Positions 10,858 through 20,050 of a stretch of 64,000 nucleotides of DNA are shown here, piece after piece. The position numbers were made by a program, and so were the translations under genes. Source of the stretch: Moorella sp. Hama-1 (GTDB lineage: Bacteria > Bacillota > DSM-521 > Neomoorellales > Neomoorellaceae). The first letter of the stretch is position 1; each line of letters opens with the position of its first letter. Location of the stretch: the NCBI RefSeq assembly GCF_023734095.1, contig NZ_AP024620.1, positions 3,158,501-3,222,500 of the forward strand, in the 5' to 3' direction. Under the pieces are notes generated by a model. It saw only the letters and a program-made list of their open reading frames with translations. It did not search any database and was not told the origin of the DNA.

Positions 10858-12108
10858 TTAATCCAGTTCCGGGTACAGGGGGAAGGAACTGGTGAGCTCG
10901 GCGACGATACCCCGAGCTTCCTCCAGCTTCTTTTCATCGGGGCCGTAGGAGAGGGCCAGGTCGATGGCCCGGGCCACCTGGACCATGGCGCCGGCGTCCA
11001 TGCCTCTGGAGGTCAGGGCCGCCGTTCCCAGGCGGATGCCGCTGGTCACGTTGGGTTTCTGGGGGTCAAAGGGGATAGCGTTCTTGTTGACGGTAATCTG
11101 GACTGAAGCCAGGATATCTTCAGCTTCCCGGCCGGTGATATTCTTGTTACGCAGGTCGACGAGGAGCAGGTGGTTGTCGGTACCGCCGGAAACCAGGTTG
11201 AACCCGTAACCCATGAGGGCCTCGGCCAGGGTGCGGGCGTTGGTGACAATCTGCTGCTGGTAACGTTTAAAGGCCGGGAGCATGGCTTCCTTCAAGGCTA
11301 CCGCCTTGGCGGCAATGACGTGCATCAGGGGGCCGCCCTGGATGCCGGGAAAGACGGCTTTGTCAATCTCCCTGGCGTACTCTTTGGTAGTCAGGATAAT
11401 GCCGCCCCGGGGACCGCGCATGGTCTTGTGGGTGGTGGTGGTGACGAACTGGGCGTAGGGTACCGGGCTGGGGTGGATGCCGGCGGCTACCAACCCGGCG
11501 ATGTGGGCCATATCCACCATCAACAGGGCGCCGACTTCGTCGGCGATCTCCCGGAAGCGGGCGAAATCGATAACCCGCGGGTAGGCGCTGGCCCCGGCGA
11601 CAATAAGTTTGGGCCGTTCCTCCCGGGCGATGCGGGCGACGGCGTCATAATCAATGCGGCCGGTGGCGGCGTCGACGCCGTAGAAGGAGAAGTTATAGTA
11701 TTTGCCGGACAGGCTCACCGGGCTGCCGTGGGTCAGGTGGCCACCGTGGGCCAGGTTCATGCCCAGGGCCTTATCCCCCGGCTGTAAAACGGCCAGGTAG
11801 ACGGCGGTATTGGCCTGGCTGCCGGAATGGGGCTGGACGTTGGCGTGGTCGGCGCCGAAGAGGGCCTGGGCGCGTTCCCGGGCCAGGTTCTCGACGACGT
11901 CGGCCCACTCGCAACCGCCGTAGTAGCGTTTACCGGGATAGCCCTCGGCGTATTTATTGGTTAAGACGCAGCTATAGGCCTCCATAACCGCCCGGCTGAC
12001 GAAGTTTTCCGAGGCGATTAGTTCCAGGTGGGTGCGCTGGCGTTTCAGCTCGCCCCTGACGGCGGCGACGATTTCGGGGTCAACTTGGGCCACTGTTTCC
12101 AGGTTCAT
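10858..12108 (-). CDS. glyA: Serine hydroxymethyltransferase
   Basis: PLP enzyme interconverting serine and glycine with transfer of a C1 unit to tetrahydrofolate; in an acetogen it connects amino-acid metabolism with the methyl branch of the Wood-Ljungdahl pathway. 416 residues, normal length. The PLP Lys is in [15 protein letters not shown], and the N-terminal [10 protein letters not shown] and [15 protein letters not shown] segments are family hallmarks. A GGAGG site precedes the ATG. The roughly 375-nt upstream gap is filled by palindromic repeat copy A. Confidence 0.98.
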   Translation of the reverse strand: MNLETVAQVDPEIVAAVRGELKRQRTHLELIASENFVSRAVMEAYSCVLTNKYAEGYPGKRYYGGCEWADVVENLARERAQALFGADHANVQPHSGSQANTAVYLAVLQPGDKALGMNLAHGGHLTHGSPVSLSGKYYNFSFYGVDAATGRIDYDAVARIAREERPKLIVAGASAYPRVIDFARFREIADEVGALLMVDMAHIAGLVAAGIHPSPVPYAQFVTTTTHKTMRGPRGGIILTTKEYAREIDKAVFPGIQGGPLMHVIAAKAVALKEAMLPAFKRYQQQIVTNARTLAEALMGYGFNLVSGGTDNHLLLVDLRNKNITGREAEDILASVQITVNKNAIPFDPQKPNVTSGIRLGTAALTSRGMDAGAMVQVARAIDLALSYGPDEKKLEEARGIVAELTSSFPLYPELD

Positions 12109-12173
12109 TGGTCAGGCCTCCTTCGAAAATAGACTTCTACCAAAAATGGTTGCAACTTACAGTAACAGCTGCG

Positions 12174-12414
12174 GGGCTGGCGGGCACAGGTCTCCAGGCT
12201 CCGTGGTTCTCGGCGAGCAAACTTAGCGCTCAGCCTTCCTCGGCGGCGGGGGTGGCTCGGCTGTATCCCTTTGAATAAACGCAGCGGGGAGCGGAACTCT
12301 TCGTTCCTCAACTTACGTTACGATCCCCATCCCGTTCACCGCCGCCTCGCTTCGGCTTCGCTGAGTTTGCTGACGCCTCGAACCAAGTCGCCTTCCGCCT
12401 GTACCCGCCTGCCC
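12174..12414. repeat. Nested palindromic repeat, copy A
   Basis: About 241 bp between the DUF436 gene and glyA. Outer arms at 12174-12190 and 12398-12414 are complementary over about 17 nt. The inner arm AGCAAACTTAGCG pairs with CGCTGAGTTTGCT further in, and a GGCGGCGGGGG arm pairs with CACCGCCGCC. Similarity to the other copies extends outward on the left to about 12149 and on the right to about 12475. Two further copies (B, C) and a deleted one (D) lie elsewhere in the window. Reading frames through it are a side effect of its composition. Confidence 0.85.
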
Positions 12415-12483
12415 TTGCCTCAACCTACATTTTCATTGTTCGCTAGCGGAGGCGTCAGCCCCCATGAGGGGCTCCTTAGCAAA

Positions 12484-13029
12484 CTATTTATATACTGCCC
12501 GTTCGCCGCCGATTAAAGGCGGCCGGGTGCGGGCGGCGGTGAGCGGCGCCGCGCCGACGGCCTTGACGGCCAGGCGGACGGGCACGGCTACCGGTCGCAG
12601 GTGCATACCGATGAGGGTGGCACCGATGTCCAGGCCGGCGTGGGCCTGGAGGGAGGCCACCACCACCGGCCGGTGCAGGGCGGCGTAGGTGGCCGTAGCC
12701 AGGGAGCCCCCGGCTTTGGGCGCCGGGACTACGGTGACCACCGGCAGGTTATACAGGCGGGCGGCGCCGGCCTCGATAACCAGGGCCCGGTTCAGGTGCT
12801 CGCAGCACTGGGCCGCCAGGTAGACCTGGGCCCTGTTGGTAGCCGCCAGGAGGCCGGCCACCACGGCCCGGCCGATCTCCAGGGAGGAGGCGGAGCCGAT
12901 CCGCTGCCCCATTATCTCGCTGGTGCTACAGCCGGCCACCAGGATCTGCCCCGGTTGCAGGCCGGCTACGGCAAACAACTCTTCAGCCGCAGCCTGAACA
13001 GTTGCCGTCAGGTCATGATAGTTATCCAT
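12484..13029 (-). CDS. DUF436 (TIGR01440, YwlG-like) protein
   Basis: A 181-residue protein of unknown function belonging by sequence character and position to the YwlG/TIGR01440 family, which lies next to rpiB and glyA in Bacillus. Segments such as LVAGCSTSEIMGQRIG and CCEHLNRALV are typical. I place the start at the ATG at 13029, preceded by a G-rich ribosome site; the open frame extends upstream into rpiB. The stop codon lies 10-15 nt from the start of repeat A's conserved flank. Confidence 0.8.
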   Translation of the reverse strand: MDNYHDLTATVQAAAEELFAVAGLQPGQILVAGCSTSEIMGQRIGSASSLEIGRAVVAGLLAATNRAQVYLAAQCCEHLNRALVIEAGAARLYNLPVVTVVPAPKAGGSLATATYAALHRPVVVASLQAHAGLDIGATLIGMHLRPVAVPVRLAVKAVGAAPLTAARTRPPLIGGERAVYK

Positions 13030-13048
13030 ATGGTGATCCCCCCACCCC

Positions 13049-13543
13049 CTACTCCTGCTCCCGGCAGCAGGCTGGGATCTGGTCTTCCTGACCCCGGTAT
13101 TGTTTTTCAATGGCACTAATCTTCTCCACCCGGCGGGCGTGGCGGCCGCCGCTGAATCCGGCCTGCAGCCAGGTGGCAACTATATCCAGGGCTAAACCGG
13201 GCCCGATAACCCGCTCCCCCAGGGTCAGGATATTGGCGTCATTATGTTCCCGTGCGGCCCGGGCAGAAAAGGTATCGTGGCAGAGGGCGGCCCGGATGCC
13301 GGGCACCTTGTTGGCGGCAATGCACACGCCGATGCCGGTACCGCAGCACAGGATACCCCGGTCGTATTCGCCGCCGGCGACGGCCGCCGCTACCTTATGG
13401 GCATAATCGGGATAATCGACGGATTCGGCGTTAAAGGTGCCGAAATCATGGTTGGTAATCCCCTGCTGGTCCAGGTATTCCTTAATCGCCATCTTCAGGT
13501 GAAAGCCGCCATGATCGCTACCCAGAGCCACACGCAACTTCAC
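13049..13543 (-). CDS. rpiB: Ribose-5-phosphate isomerase B
   Basis: Interconverts ribulose 5-phosphate and ribose 5-phosphate in the pentose phosphate pathway. 164 residues. The RpiB/LacAB signatures are present: GSDHGGFHLK at the N-terminus, the active-site Cys in LCCGTGIGVCIAANK near residue 66, and HNDANILTLG. The C-terminal tail is about 15 residues longer than usual. The Bacillus counterpart is ywlF in the same gene order. Confidence 0.95.
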   Translation of the reverse strand: MKLRVALGSDHGGFHLKMAIKEYLDQQGITNHDFGTFNAESVDYPDYAHKVAAAVAGGEYDRGILCCGTGIGVCIAANKVPGIRAALCHDTFSARAAREHNDANILTLGERVIGPGLALDIVATWLQAGFSGGRHARRVEKISAIEKQYRGQEDQIPACCREQE

Positions 13544-13620
13544 TTCACCTCTCAGCGAAAGATTAAATTCTACTTAAATTATTCGCCGCGTTTAAACTGA
13601 ATCCTGCTCCGCTGTCAAAC

Positions 13621-14307
13621 TTATTTTTTCTCTTGTGAAAATTTGTCTAAGGCCTGTCCGATTAACTGGCCTAGCTCCCGGGCCGTAGCCCGGTAAACCT
13701 CCAGGGAGCGACCGTAGGGGTCGGCTATATCCAGGTCGGCTGCCGCCTGGAGGCGGGCCAGTTCTGCCAGGAGGGGTTTTAGTCCGGCCGCCAGTTCGGC
13801 CTCCAGCTGCCGGCGCCGGGCTTCCTTCTGGCGGCGCTCTTCGATACTGTCTGCTTCCCGGTCCAATTCTTCCAGTTCCCGGCGGTGGGCGGCGGTGAAT
13901 TCCTGCTCCCGGGCGGCTATCTCCCCCGCCAGTTCCAGGCGCCTCCGGACCAGGGCCGGGTCGACCGGCCCCTGGACGTACTCCTTGAGGGTAAAGGTTT
14001 TACCCCTGGCCGCCGGGTAGTCCCGGAGGATGCGTTCCCGGTGGCCGGCCTCCATGGTTAAAATAAGGTCCGCCTCTTTAACCATGGCCGCCGTTAGCTG
14101 CCGGGCGCGGTGGCTGCTGAGATCCAGGCCCATCTCCGCCAGGGCCTGGACGGCTGCCGGTGTAGCCGGTTCCCCTTCCCGGGCCGCCAGGCCGGCCGAA
14201 GTAATATTAGCATCCAGGCTGCGCGTGGCCGCCAGGTGGGCGGCCAGGGCCGCGGCCATGCTGCTGCGGCAGGTATTACCGGTGCAGACAAAGAGGATAC
14301 CAGGCAT
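13621..14307 (-). CDS. Low-molecular-weight protein arginine/tyrosine phosphatase with helical insertion
   Basis: YwlE-type phosphatase. The P-loop CTGNTCRS has the nucleophile Cys8 and Arg14, and the general-acid Asp is residue 196 in DIADPYGRS. Standard family members are about 150 residues, but this one has 228: roughly 80 residues between KEYVQG (about 112) and DIADP (about 194) form a highly charged Arg/Glu-rich helical, probably coiled-coil, insertion. In Bacillus YwlE removes phosphoarginine marks; whether this one does is inferred from synteny (rpiB, DUF436 and glyA follow). It starts 4 nt after the mntP stop. Confidence 0.85.
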   Translation of the reverse strand: MPGILFVCTGNTCRSSMAAALAAHLAATRSLDANITSAGLAAREGEPATPAAVQALAEMGLDLSSHRARQLTAAMVKEADLILTMEAGHRERILRDYPAARGKTFTLKEYVQGPVDPALVRRRLELAGEIAAREQEFTAAHRRELEELDREADSIEERRQKEARRRQLEAELAAGLKPLLAELARLQAAADLDIADPYGRSLEVYRATARELGQLIGQALDKFSQEKK

Positions 14308-14311
14308 CAGG

Positions 14312-14896
14312 CTAAACCCCCATTAACATTTTGAAACCAATGGCCACCAGAATCAGGCCGCCCACGACCTCGGCCCGGTTACCGAAGAAAGAGCCCAGGC
14401 GCCGGCCGGCCAGGAGACCCAGGGCCGTCATGGTGCCGGCGATAAAGCCCATGGTCAGGACCGTCAGGGGCACGTTGACGCTGATGGCCCCCAGGCCGAA
14501 GCCCACGCTCAGGGCGTCCAGGCTGACACTGCCGGCCATGAGGAGGATGGCCATGGCCCCGCCGATGACGCCCCCCCGCCCGGGTACGGACCGGAGGACC
14601 TGCCCGGCCATACTCCCGGCCCCCTGGCGGGTGTTATAGGCCTCCCAGAGCATTAGAGCGCCCATGGCCGCCAGCACCAGGGCGCCGATAATGGCGGCTA
14701 CCTTGCCCAGGAGCCGCCCCAGGAGCAGCCCCAGGTAAAGGCCCGCCAGGGGCATAAAGATATGAAACAGGCCCACGGTGCCGGCAAAAAGCCAGGCCTG
14801 CCGGCCCTTGAATCCTCCCAGGGCCAGGCCGGTAGCCAGGGAAAAGGCGTCCGTCCCCAGGGCGACGGCGACCAGGATCAGACCCAGCGGCTCCAT
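14312..14896 (-). CDS. mntP: MntP-family manganese efflux protein
   Basis: A 194-residue membrane protein with six predicted helices organised as two related halves, each with an Asp-containing motif: GTDAFSLATGLALG near residue 18 and SVSLDALSVGFGLG in the second half, which form the metal path in MntP. The start at 14896 (MEPLGLILVA) is chosen because residues further upstream in the frame look non-coding and overlap sua5. It is likely to export Mn2+; the Bacillus neighbourhood (ywlC-ywlE region) has a related gene. Confidence 0.88.
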   Translation of the reverse strand: MEPLGLILVAVALGTDAFSLATGLALGGFKGRQAWLFAGTVGLFHIFMPLAGLYLGLLLGRLLGKVAAIIGALVLAAMGALMLWEAYNTRQGAGSMAGQVLRSVPGRGGVIGGAMAILLMAGSVSLDALSVGFGLGAISVNVPLTVLTMGFIAGTMTALGLLAGRRLGSFFGNRAEVVGGLILVAIGFKMLMGV

Positions 14897-14910
14897 AAAA
14901 AGACTCCTCC

Positions 14911-15981
14911 TTACGCCCGGATAATACGGTTGGCCGCCGATTTGCGCAGTCGGTTCATAATGGCCAGGCCGATGCCTTCTTCGGTGAAGGTTTCCGCCAG
15001 GATTATGTCGGCGTGGTGGCGGTCGCAATTCCTTAAAGCACTGAAAAGGTTGGCGGCGATGGTGGCCGGCTGGCGGCGGCTCCCCAGGACCTCCAGGTAA
15101 TCCGGCCGGGGCGGGGCCTGGTAGGCCGGCGCCGTCTCCCTGGTGGCCAGGACGGCCACCCGCCGGCCGCGGCCCTGCCAGGCCGCCACCAGGGCGCGGA
15201 CCCTGGCCACCACCCGGTCCAGGTCGCCGGTGACCAGAAAAACCTCCCCTGCCGGGGCATAGTGCTTATACTTCATCCCCGGCGCCCGGGGGTGTTCCAC
15301 CTGCTGGCCTTTGACGGCCGGGTCAATGGCCACTTCTCCCAGCACGGCCTGCAGGTCCTCATAGGTAATACCCCCCGGGCGCAGGATGGTGGGCACCGGC
15401 GTTGTCAAATCGAGGACAGTAGATTCCACCCCGACGGTGGCCGGACCGCCATCCACCACCGCGTCTATTTTGCCCCGCAGGTCCCGCAGGACATGCTGGC
15501 CGGTGGTGGGGCTGGGACGGCCCGAGGTATTGGCGCTGGGGGCGGCAATGGGCAGGCGCGCCACCCGGATGAGGGCCTGGGCCACCGGGTGGGAAGGCAT
15601 ACGGATGCCTACTGTATCCAGGCCGGCGGTAACCTCGTCCGGGATGATGTCGCTGCGGGGCATAATCAGGGTCAGGGGACCGGGCCAGAAACGCTGCATC
15701 AGGAGGGTGGCCCGGGGCGGTAAATAGGCCACCAGCTCCTGGACGTCCTGGAAGCTGGCGATATGGACGATGAGGGGATTATCGGCCGGGCGTCCCTTGG
15801 CCCGGAAGATGCGGCGCACGGCCCGGCCATCCAGGGCATTAGCGCCCAGGCCGTAAACCGTTTCCGTCGGGAAGGCCACCACCCCGCCCCGGGCCAGGAT
15901 CCGGGCCGCCAGGCGGATCTTGTGTAGTTCCGGTACCAGGGGATCGATTTTTAAGTACCTGGTCCGCATACCTACAGACAC
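14911..15981 (-). CDS. L-threonylcarbamoyladenylate synthase (Sua5/YwlC)
   Basis: Makes threonylcarbamoyl-AMP from threonine, bicarbonate and ATP for the t6A37 modification of ANN-decoding tRNAs. 356 residues: a YrdC domain at about 20-205 (KxR-type surface including FPTETVYGLGANA, KGRPADNPLIVH, SANTSGRPSPT) followed by a Sua5 C-terminal domain (GMKYKHYAP linker, then a Rossmann-like fold). A GTG start at 15981 has a good AGAGGTGA site; an ATG at 15969 is the alternative. Confidence 0.95.
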   Translation of the reverse strand: MSVGMRTRYLKIDPLVPELHKIRLAARILARGGVVAFPTETVYGLGANALDGRAVRRIFRAKGRPADNPLIVHIASFQDVQELVAYLPPRATLLMQRFWPGPLTLIMPRSDIIPDEVTAGLDTVGIRMPSHPVAQALIRVARLPIAAPSANTSGRPSPTTGQHVLRDLRGKIDAVVDGGPATVGVESTVLDLTTPVPTILRPGGITYEDLQAVLGEVAIDPAVKGQQVEHPRAPGMKYKHYAPAGEVFLVTGDLDRVVARVRALVAAWQGRGRRVAVLATRETAPAYQAPPRPDYLEVLGSRRQPATIAANLFSALRNCDRHHADIILAETFTEEGIGLAIMNRLRKSAANRIIRA

Positions 15982-16012
15982 CTACTTCACCTCTATGTTT
16001 CCCACTCTGTCT

Positions 16013-16864
16013 TTATTCTTCCCGGCGGTGGGCCAGGAAACAACGCGGCCGGCCGGCGTAATCCGGTAAAATTTGCCGGTCGCGGTAAGCACCCGTCGCC
16101 GCCGCCAGGGACATGACAGCCTGTCCCTGAGCACAGCCGATCTCCAGGGCCAGGAGGCCGCCGGGACGTAAAAGCCGCGCCCCTCCTGGCAGGAGGACGC
16201 GGTAGGCGTCCAGGCCGTCGGGGCCGCCGTCCAGGGCCAGGCGCGGTTCCCAGCGGACGTCCGCGGGCAGACCGGCCAGGTCGGCGGCCGGTATGTAAGG
16301 GGGATTGGCCACCAGGGCATGAAACTTTAACCCCTGGAGGGGCGCTAAGAAATCCCCCTGGTAAAAGGTTACCCGCGCCGCCAGCCCCAGTTCCCGGGCG
16401 TTCTGCCGGGCCACCGCCAGGGCCGCCGGGCTGATGTCGGTGGCGTAAACCCGGGCCCGGGGGAGGTAGTGGGCCAGGCTCAGGGCGATGGCGCCGCTGC
16501 CGGTGCCGCAGTCGGCGATGGTATACTCGCCGTCCGGGTGCAAACGCTCCAGGACGGCCTCGACCACCACCTCAGTATCCTGGCGGGGGATCAAGACCGC
16601 CGGGGTGACCCGGAAATCTAAAGACATAAACTCCTGGTGCCCGGTAAGGTACTGGAGGGGGTAACCGGCCGCCCGGCGGTCGACTGCCGGCCAGAAAAAT
16701 TGAGCAGCTGCCGGAGCCAGTCCCTCCTCCAGGCGGGCCAGGAGGCCGGGCCGGGTCAGGTTACAGGCCCGGCTTAAAAGGACCTCCGCCTCCAGCCGCG
16801 GGCGGGCCACGCCTCCGGCCGCCAGGCGCCGGGTAGCCTCCTGCAGGGCTGCCAGCAGGGTCAT
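16013..16864 (-). CDS. prmC: Peptide chain release factor N5-glutamine methyltransferase
   Basis: SAM-dependent enzyme that methylates the Gln of the GGQ motif of release factors. 283 residues with an N-terminal helical domain, SAM motif I DCGTGSGAIALS and the substrate-amide motif NPPY. It starts 1 nt after the prfA stop, so the enzyme and its substrate are made from the same message. Ribosome site GGAGG lies in the prfA end. Confidence 0.96.
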   Translation of the reverse strand: MTLLAALQEATRRLAAGGVARPRLEAEVLLSRACNLTRPGLLARLEEGLAPAAAQFFWPAVDRRAAGYPLQYLTGHQEFMSLDFRVTPAVLIPRQDTEVVVEAVLERLHPDGEYTIADCGTGSGAIALSLAHYLPRARVYATDISPAALAVARQNARELGLAARVTFYQGDFLAPLQGLKFHALVANPPYIPAADLAGLPADVRWEPRLALDGGPDGLDAYRVLLPGGARLLRPGGLLALEIGCAQGQAVMSLAAATGAYRDRQILPDYAGRPRCFLAHRREE

Positions 16865-16865
16865 C

Positions 16866-17936
16866 TCAGGCCTCCATCTTCTCCAGGCGTTCGGCCTGGT
16901 CGGTAGTCACCAGGGCCTCAATGATCTCATCCAGTTCCCCTTCCAGAACCTGGTCCAGGTGGTGCAGGGTCAGGCCGATGCGGTGGTCGGTGACCCGGTT
17001 CTGGGGGAAGTTATAGGTGCGGATGCGCTCGCTGCGGTCGCCGCTGCCCACCTGGGAGCGCCGTTCCTCGGCCATTTCCCCCTCCTGCTCGGCCCGGGCC
17101 ATGTCCAGGAGACGCGCCCGCAGGACCTTCAGGGCTTTCTCTTTATTCTTCAGCTGGGACTTCTCATCCTGGCAGGAGACCACCAGGCCTGTAGGCAGGT
17201 GGGTAATCCGGACGGCGGAGTAGGTGGTATTGACCGACTGGCCGCCGGGCCCGCTGGAACAAAAGATATCGATCCGTAAATCCTCGGGCTTGATCTCCAC
17301 ATCTACCTCTTCGGCCTCGGGCAACACGGCCACCGTAGCGGTGGAGGTATGGATCCGCCCGCCGGATTCTGTGGTCGGGATACGCTGCACCCGGTGGACG
17401 CCGCTCTCAAACTTCAAGCGGCTGTAAACCCCCTGGCCTTCGATCTGGAAGACGATCTCTTTGAAGCCCCCCAGTTCGGTGGGATGGGAGTCAATAACCT
17501 CCGTCCGCCAGCGTTTTTTCTCGGCGTAGCGCTGGTACATGCGGAAGAGGTCCCCGGCAAAGAGGGCTGCTTCCTCACCCCCGGCCCCGGCCCGGATCTC
17601 CATGATGATATCCTTTTCATCATTGGGGTCCCGGGGCAGGAGGAGAATCTTTAGTTCCTGTTCCAGGCGTTCCTGTTCCCCGGTCAGGCGTTCAATCTCG
17701 GATTTGAGGAATTCCTCGAACTCCGGATCCTTTTCTTCCGCCAGCATGGCCTTATCTTCCTCCAGCTCGTTGTGGACCTGGCGGAACTGGCGGAAGGTAG
17801 TTACTATATCCTCCAGGGCCGCGTGGGCCCGGGCGTGTTTTTGTAACTGGTCCGGATTGCTGATAACCTCCGGATCGCTCATCAGGCGGCCCAGTTCTTC
17901 GTATTTAGCTTCAATCTGCTCCAGTTTTTCCAGCAT
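16866..17936 (-). CDS. prfA: Peptide chain release factor 1
   Basis: Releases nascent peptides at UAA and UAG stop codons. 356 residues, usual length. The catalytic GGQ is in [12 protein letters not shown] near residue 230, and the codon-recognition domain precedes it. The first gene of a prfA-prmC pair; upstream lies palindromic repeat copy B. Confidence 0.98.
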   Translation of the reverse strand: MLEKLEQIEAKYEELGRLMSDPEVISNPDQLQKHARAHAALEDIVTTFRQFRQVHNELEEDKAMLAEEKDPEFEEFLKSEIERLTGEQERLEQELKILLLPRDPNDEKDIIMEIRAGAGGEEAALFAGDLFRMYQRYAEKKRWRTEVIDSHPTELGGFKEIVFQIEGQGVYSRLKFESGVHRVQRIPTTESGGRIHTSTATVAVLPEAEEVDVEIKPEDLRIDIFCSSGPGGQSVNTTYSAVRITHLPTGLVVSCQDEKSQLKNKEKALKVLRARLLDMARAEQEGEMAEERRSQVGSGDRSERIRTYNFPQNRVTDHRIGLTLHHLDQVLEGELDEIIEALVTTDQAERLEKMEA

Positions 17937-17970
17937 GCAACATCACTCCGCTTCTATTACCTGGGCAGGA

Positions 17971-18210
17971 GGGGTGGCGGGTACAGGCTCCAGGCTCCGT
18001 GGTTCTCGGCGAGCAAACTTAGCGCTCAGCCTTGCTCGGCGTCGGGGGTGGCTGGACTTTATCCCTTTGATCAATCGTAACGGGACTTGCTACTTATCGT
18101 TTCTAAAGCCACGTTACGATCCCCATCCCGTTCACCGCCGCCTCGCCGTGGCTTCGCTGAGTTTGCTGATGCCTCGAGCCAAGTCGCCTTCCGCCTGTAC
18201 CCGCCACCCC
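17971..18210. repeat. Nested palindromic repeat, copy B
   Basis: 240 bp between the DUF1385 gene and prfA. The outer arms 17971-17987 and 18194-18210 are perfectly complementary over 17 nt. Inner arms: 18012-18024 with 18155-18167 (one G-T pair), a GC-rich arm around 18038-18051 with 18133-18142, and ATCGTAACG at 18074-18082 with 18112-18120. A conserved flank with its own small hairpin (AGCCCC/GGGGCT) follows at about 18224-18270 and contains the stop codon of the DUF1385 gene. Confidence 0.88.
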
Positions 18211-18256
18211 CCCTTCAGCAAACATTTTCGTGTTCTCGTAGCGGGGGCGACAGCCC

Positions 18257-19225
18257 CTATGAGGGGCTCGAAGGGCTCTCCATAGGGGGCGGTTCTACCG
18301 GTGGGCCGTCGTCCCGGGCGGCGGCCAAGGCCGCCAGGGCTACCTCCAGCATACCGTCGTCAGGCTCCCGAGTAGTCAGCTTCTGCAACCACAGGCCCGG
18401 GGCCGCTATGGCCCGTACCCAGGGCACTTCCAGGTGGCGACCGGTAAATTTAAGGAGCTCGTAGGCGATGCCGGCCACCACCGGCAGGAATACAAGCCTG
18501 GAGGCCAGGCGCCAAACAATCCCACCCCGGCCGACAAAAGAGAAAAAGATGATGGTCAGGATCAGTACCAGTAACAGAAAACTGGTGCCGCAGCGGGGAT
18601 GCAGGGTCGGGTAAGGGCGGACATTCTCCACCCGGAGTTCCTCTCCGGCTTCCAGGGCATTGATCACCTTGTGCTCGGCGCCGTGGTACTGGAAAACCCG
18701 CTGGATATCCTGCACCCGGCCGATGGCTATCACATAACCCAAAAAGAGGAGCATTCGTAATAGCCCCTCAACAACGTTCTGCCAGAAAATGGATAGATGG
18801 TTGCGGAGAACCAGGGCCGCCCCGGCCGGCAGGAGGACAAAGAAGCCAATGGCCACCGCCAGGGCAAAGGCAACTGTTAGAACCAGGTCTCTGGTACTCA
18901 GTTCTTCCTCTTCCTCTTCTTCATCTAAAGCCTGGTTGGCCGAAAAGGTAAGGTAACGAATACCCAGGATTAAGGATTCAAATAAGGCCACCACGCCCCG
19001 CAACAGGGGGAGTTTCAAAAAAGGGTACCTGCTGGTAATGGAGGTATTGGCTTCAGCCTCCACCAGCAACGCGCCGTTTGGTTTACGGATGGCCACGGCC
19101 GTTTTCCGCGGCCCCCGCATCATGACCCCCTCGATGACGGCCTGGCCGCCGTACTGGGGCTCTGACCCCGGGGCCCATAGGAAAAAGCAGAGCCCGCGGC
19201 TCCGCCCTTTGGTCCTAGCGTCCAT
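18257..19225 (-). CDS. DUF1385 membrane protein
   Basis: A membrane protein of about 322 residues with four or five helices. The [12 protein letters not shown] segment near the N-terminus and [17 protein letters not shown] with HPRCGTSF in the middle are signatures of DUF1385, a Firmicute family of unknown role usually next to prfA and rpmE, as here. The start is uncertain; I used the ATG at 19225, which overlaps the rpmE end by a few codons. The last codons and the TAG stop are supplied by the flank of repeat B. Confidence 0.85.
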   Translation of the reverse strand: MDARTKGRSRGLCFFLWAPGSEPQYGGQAVIEGVMMRGPRKTAVAIRKPNGALLVEAEANTSITSRYPFLKLPLLRGVVALFESLILGIRYLTFSANQALDEEEEEEELSTRDLVLTVAFALAVAIGFFVLLPAGAALVLRNHLSIFWQNVVEGLLRMLLFLGYVIAIGRVQDIQRVFQYHGAEHKVINALEAGEELRVENVRPYPTLHPRCGTSFLLLVLILTIIFFSFVGRGGIVWRLASRLVFLPVVAGIAYELLKFTGRHLEVPWVRAIAAPGLWLQKLTTREPDDGMLEVALAALAAARDDGPPVEPPPMESPSSPS

Positions 19226-19415
19226 ACTTCTGCCGGAATCGCTCAATCCGGCCGCCACGCTCGACTACCCGCTGCCGGCCGCCGGTGTAAAAGGGATGGC
19301 ACTGGGAACATATTTCCACCCGGATATCTTTCTTCGTCGAACGGGTTTCGATTACGTTGCCACAGGCGCAGATAATCCTGGCCGGGCCATAATTAGGATG
19401 AATATCGGGTTTCAC
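19215..19415 (-). CDS. rpmE: Ribosomal protein L31 (zinc-binding form)
   Basis: A 66-residue large-subunit ribosomal protein. Cys16, Cys18, Cys36 and Cys39 (CAC and CSQC motifs) make it the zinc-containing C+ type. The start is GTG at 19415 with a GGAGGTGA site. It has its own strong promoter and runs into the DUF1385 gene. Confidence 0.97.
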   Translation of the reverse strand: MKPDIHPNYGPARIICACGNVIETRSTKKDIRVEICSQCHPFYTGGRQRVVERGGRIERFRQKYGR

Positions 19416-19451
19416 GGCCCTTCACCTCCGCAAGAGAATCAAACTCATATT

Positions 19452-19480
19452 AGTATAACACGAAAGCCAGGCCGGTGCAA
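19452..19480 (-). promoter_or_regulatory. Sigma-A promoter of rpmE
   Basis: On the minus strand TTGCAC (19475-19480), a 17-nt spacer and TATACT (19452-19457) with an extended TG before the -10. The predicted start is about 30 nt before the rpmE GTG. Confidence 0.65.
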
Positions 19481-19492
19481 AGGGAAAAAGGC

Positions 19493-19954
19493 TTACTCCG
19501 CCAGCAAAAATTTTGCCTTTAGTTCGGGATGGCTGTAGATATAGCACTCACCGGCCAGGGCCCGGCGCAGGAAGGGCAGCCGTTCCGCCTCGGGCAGGCG
19601 CTCCCATTCATACCGGTAGAAACCCTGCATGGTGACGCGCAGGGCCTCCATGGTTAGTTCGTAAAGGTGGGTGCAACCTTCTTTACCGCCTACAGCCCGG
19701 GCGACAGTCCGCCAGACCCCGGGGGCGATCATCACGCCAATCAGGTTATCCAGGCGGTCCCCGGTATCGCGGCAGCGGTCGTAGGGAAAGCGGATAAACT
19801 CGGCCCTGGCCCCGGTAATGGCGCGATCGGCCGGTCGCGCTTCCAGGGTCAAAGCGATTTCGTGAAAGGTGTCGTTTAGTTTTACCCTGGCCTCAATGGT
19901 CTCCGGACCCGCCTCAACAACCCGGGCCCGGATTTCCCGGTGAAACAAATCCAT
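19493..19954 (-). CDS. DUF2889 family protein
   Basis: A 153-residue soluble protein without signal peptide or membrane segments. The pattern of an N-terminal beta-rich part, RFPYDRCRDTGDRLDNLIG and a Cys-His pair in GGKEGCTHLYELTMEAL resembles DUF2889, a family of unknown function. The assignment is from memory of the family's look and not certain. It lies between the M23 peptidase gene and rpmE. Confidence 0.55.
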   Translation of the reverse strand: MDLFHREIRARVVEAGPETIEARVKLNDTFHEIALTLEARPADRAITGARAEFIRFPYDRCRDTGDRLDNLIGVMIAPGVWRTVARAVGGKEGCTHLYELTMEALRVTMQGFYRYEWERLPEAERLPFLRRALAGECYIYSHPELKAKFLLAE

Positions 19955-20023
19955 GAAGCTTCCTCCGTCCTTAAATAGATGGGTAGTATTTCGCTGCCGG
20001 GACGGCCGGTTCCTGCAACCACT

Positions 20024-20050
20024 AAAAAAGGCCGGCAGTCCGGCCTTTTA
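20024..20050 (-). terminator. Terminator after the M23 peptidase gene
   Basis: An 8-bp stem AAGGCCGG/CCGGCCTT with a 4-nt loop followed on the minus strand by TTTTTTAG. It begins at the stop codon of the peptidase gene. Confidence 0.9.

Noticed and set aside
12271-12516. Plus-strand frame in repeat A with peptide similarity to one in repeat B
   Set aside because: The similarity (RYDPHPVHRRL and so on) only reflects the shared DNA repeat. Copy C does not keep the frame open.
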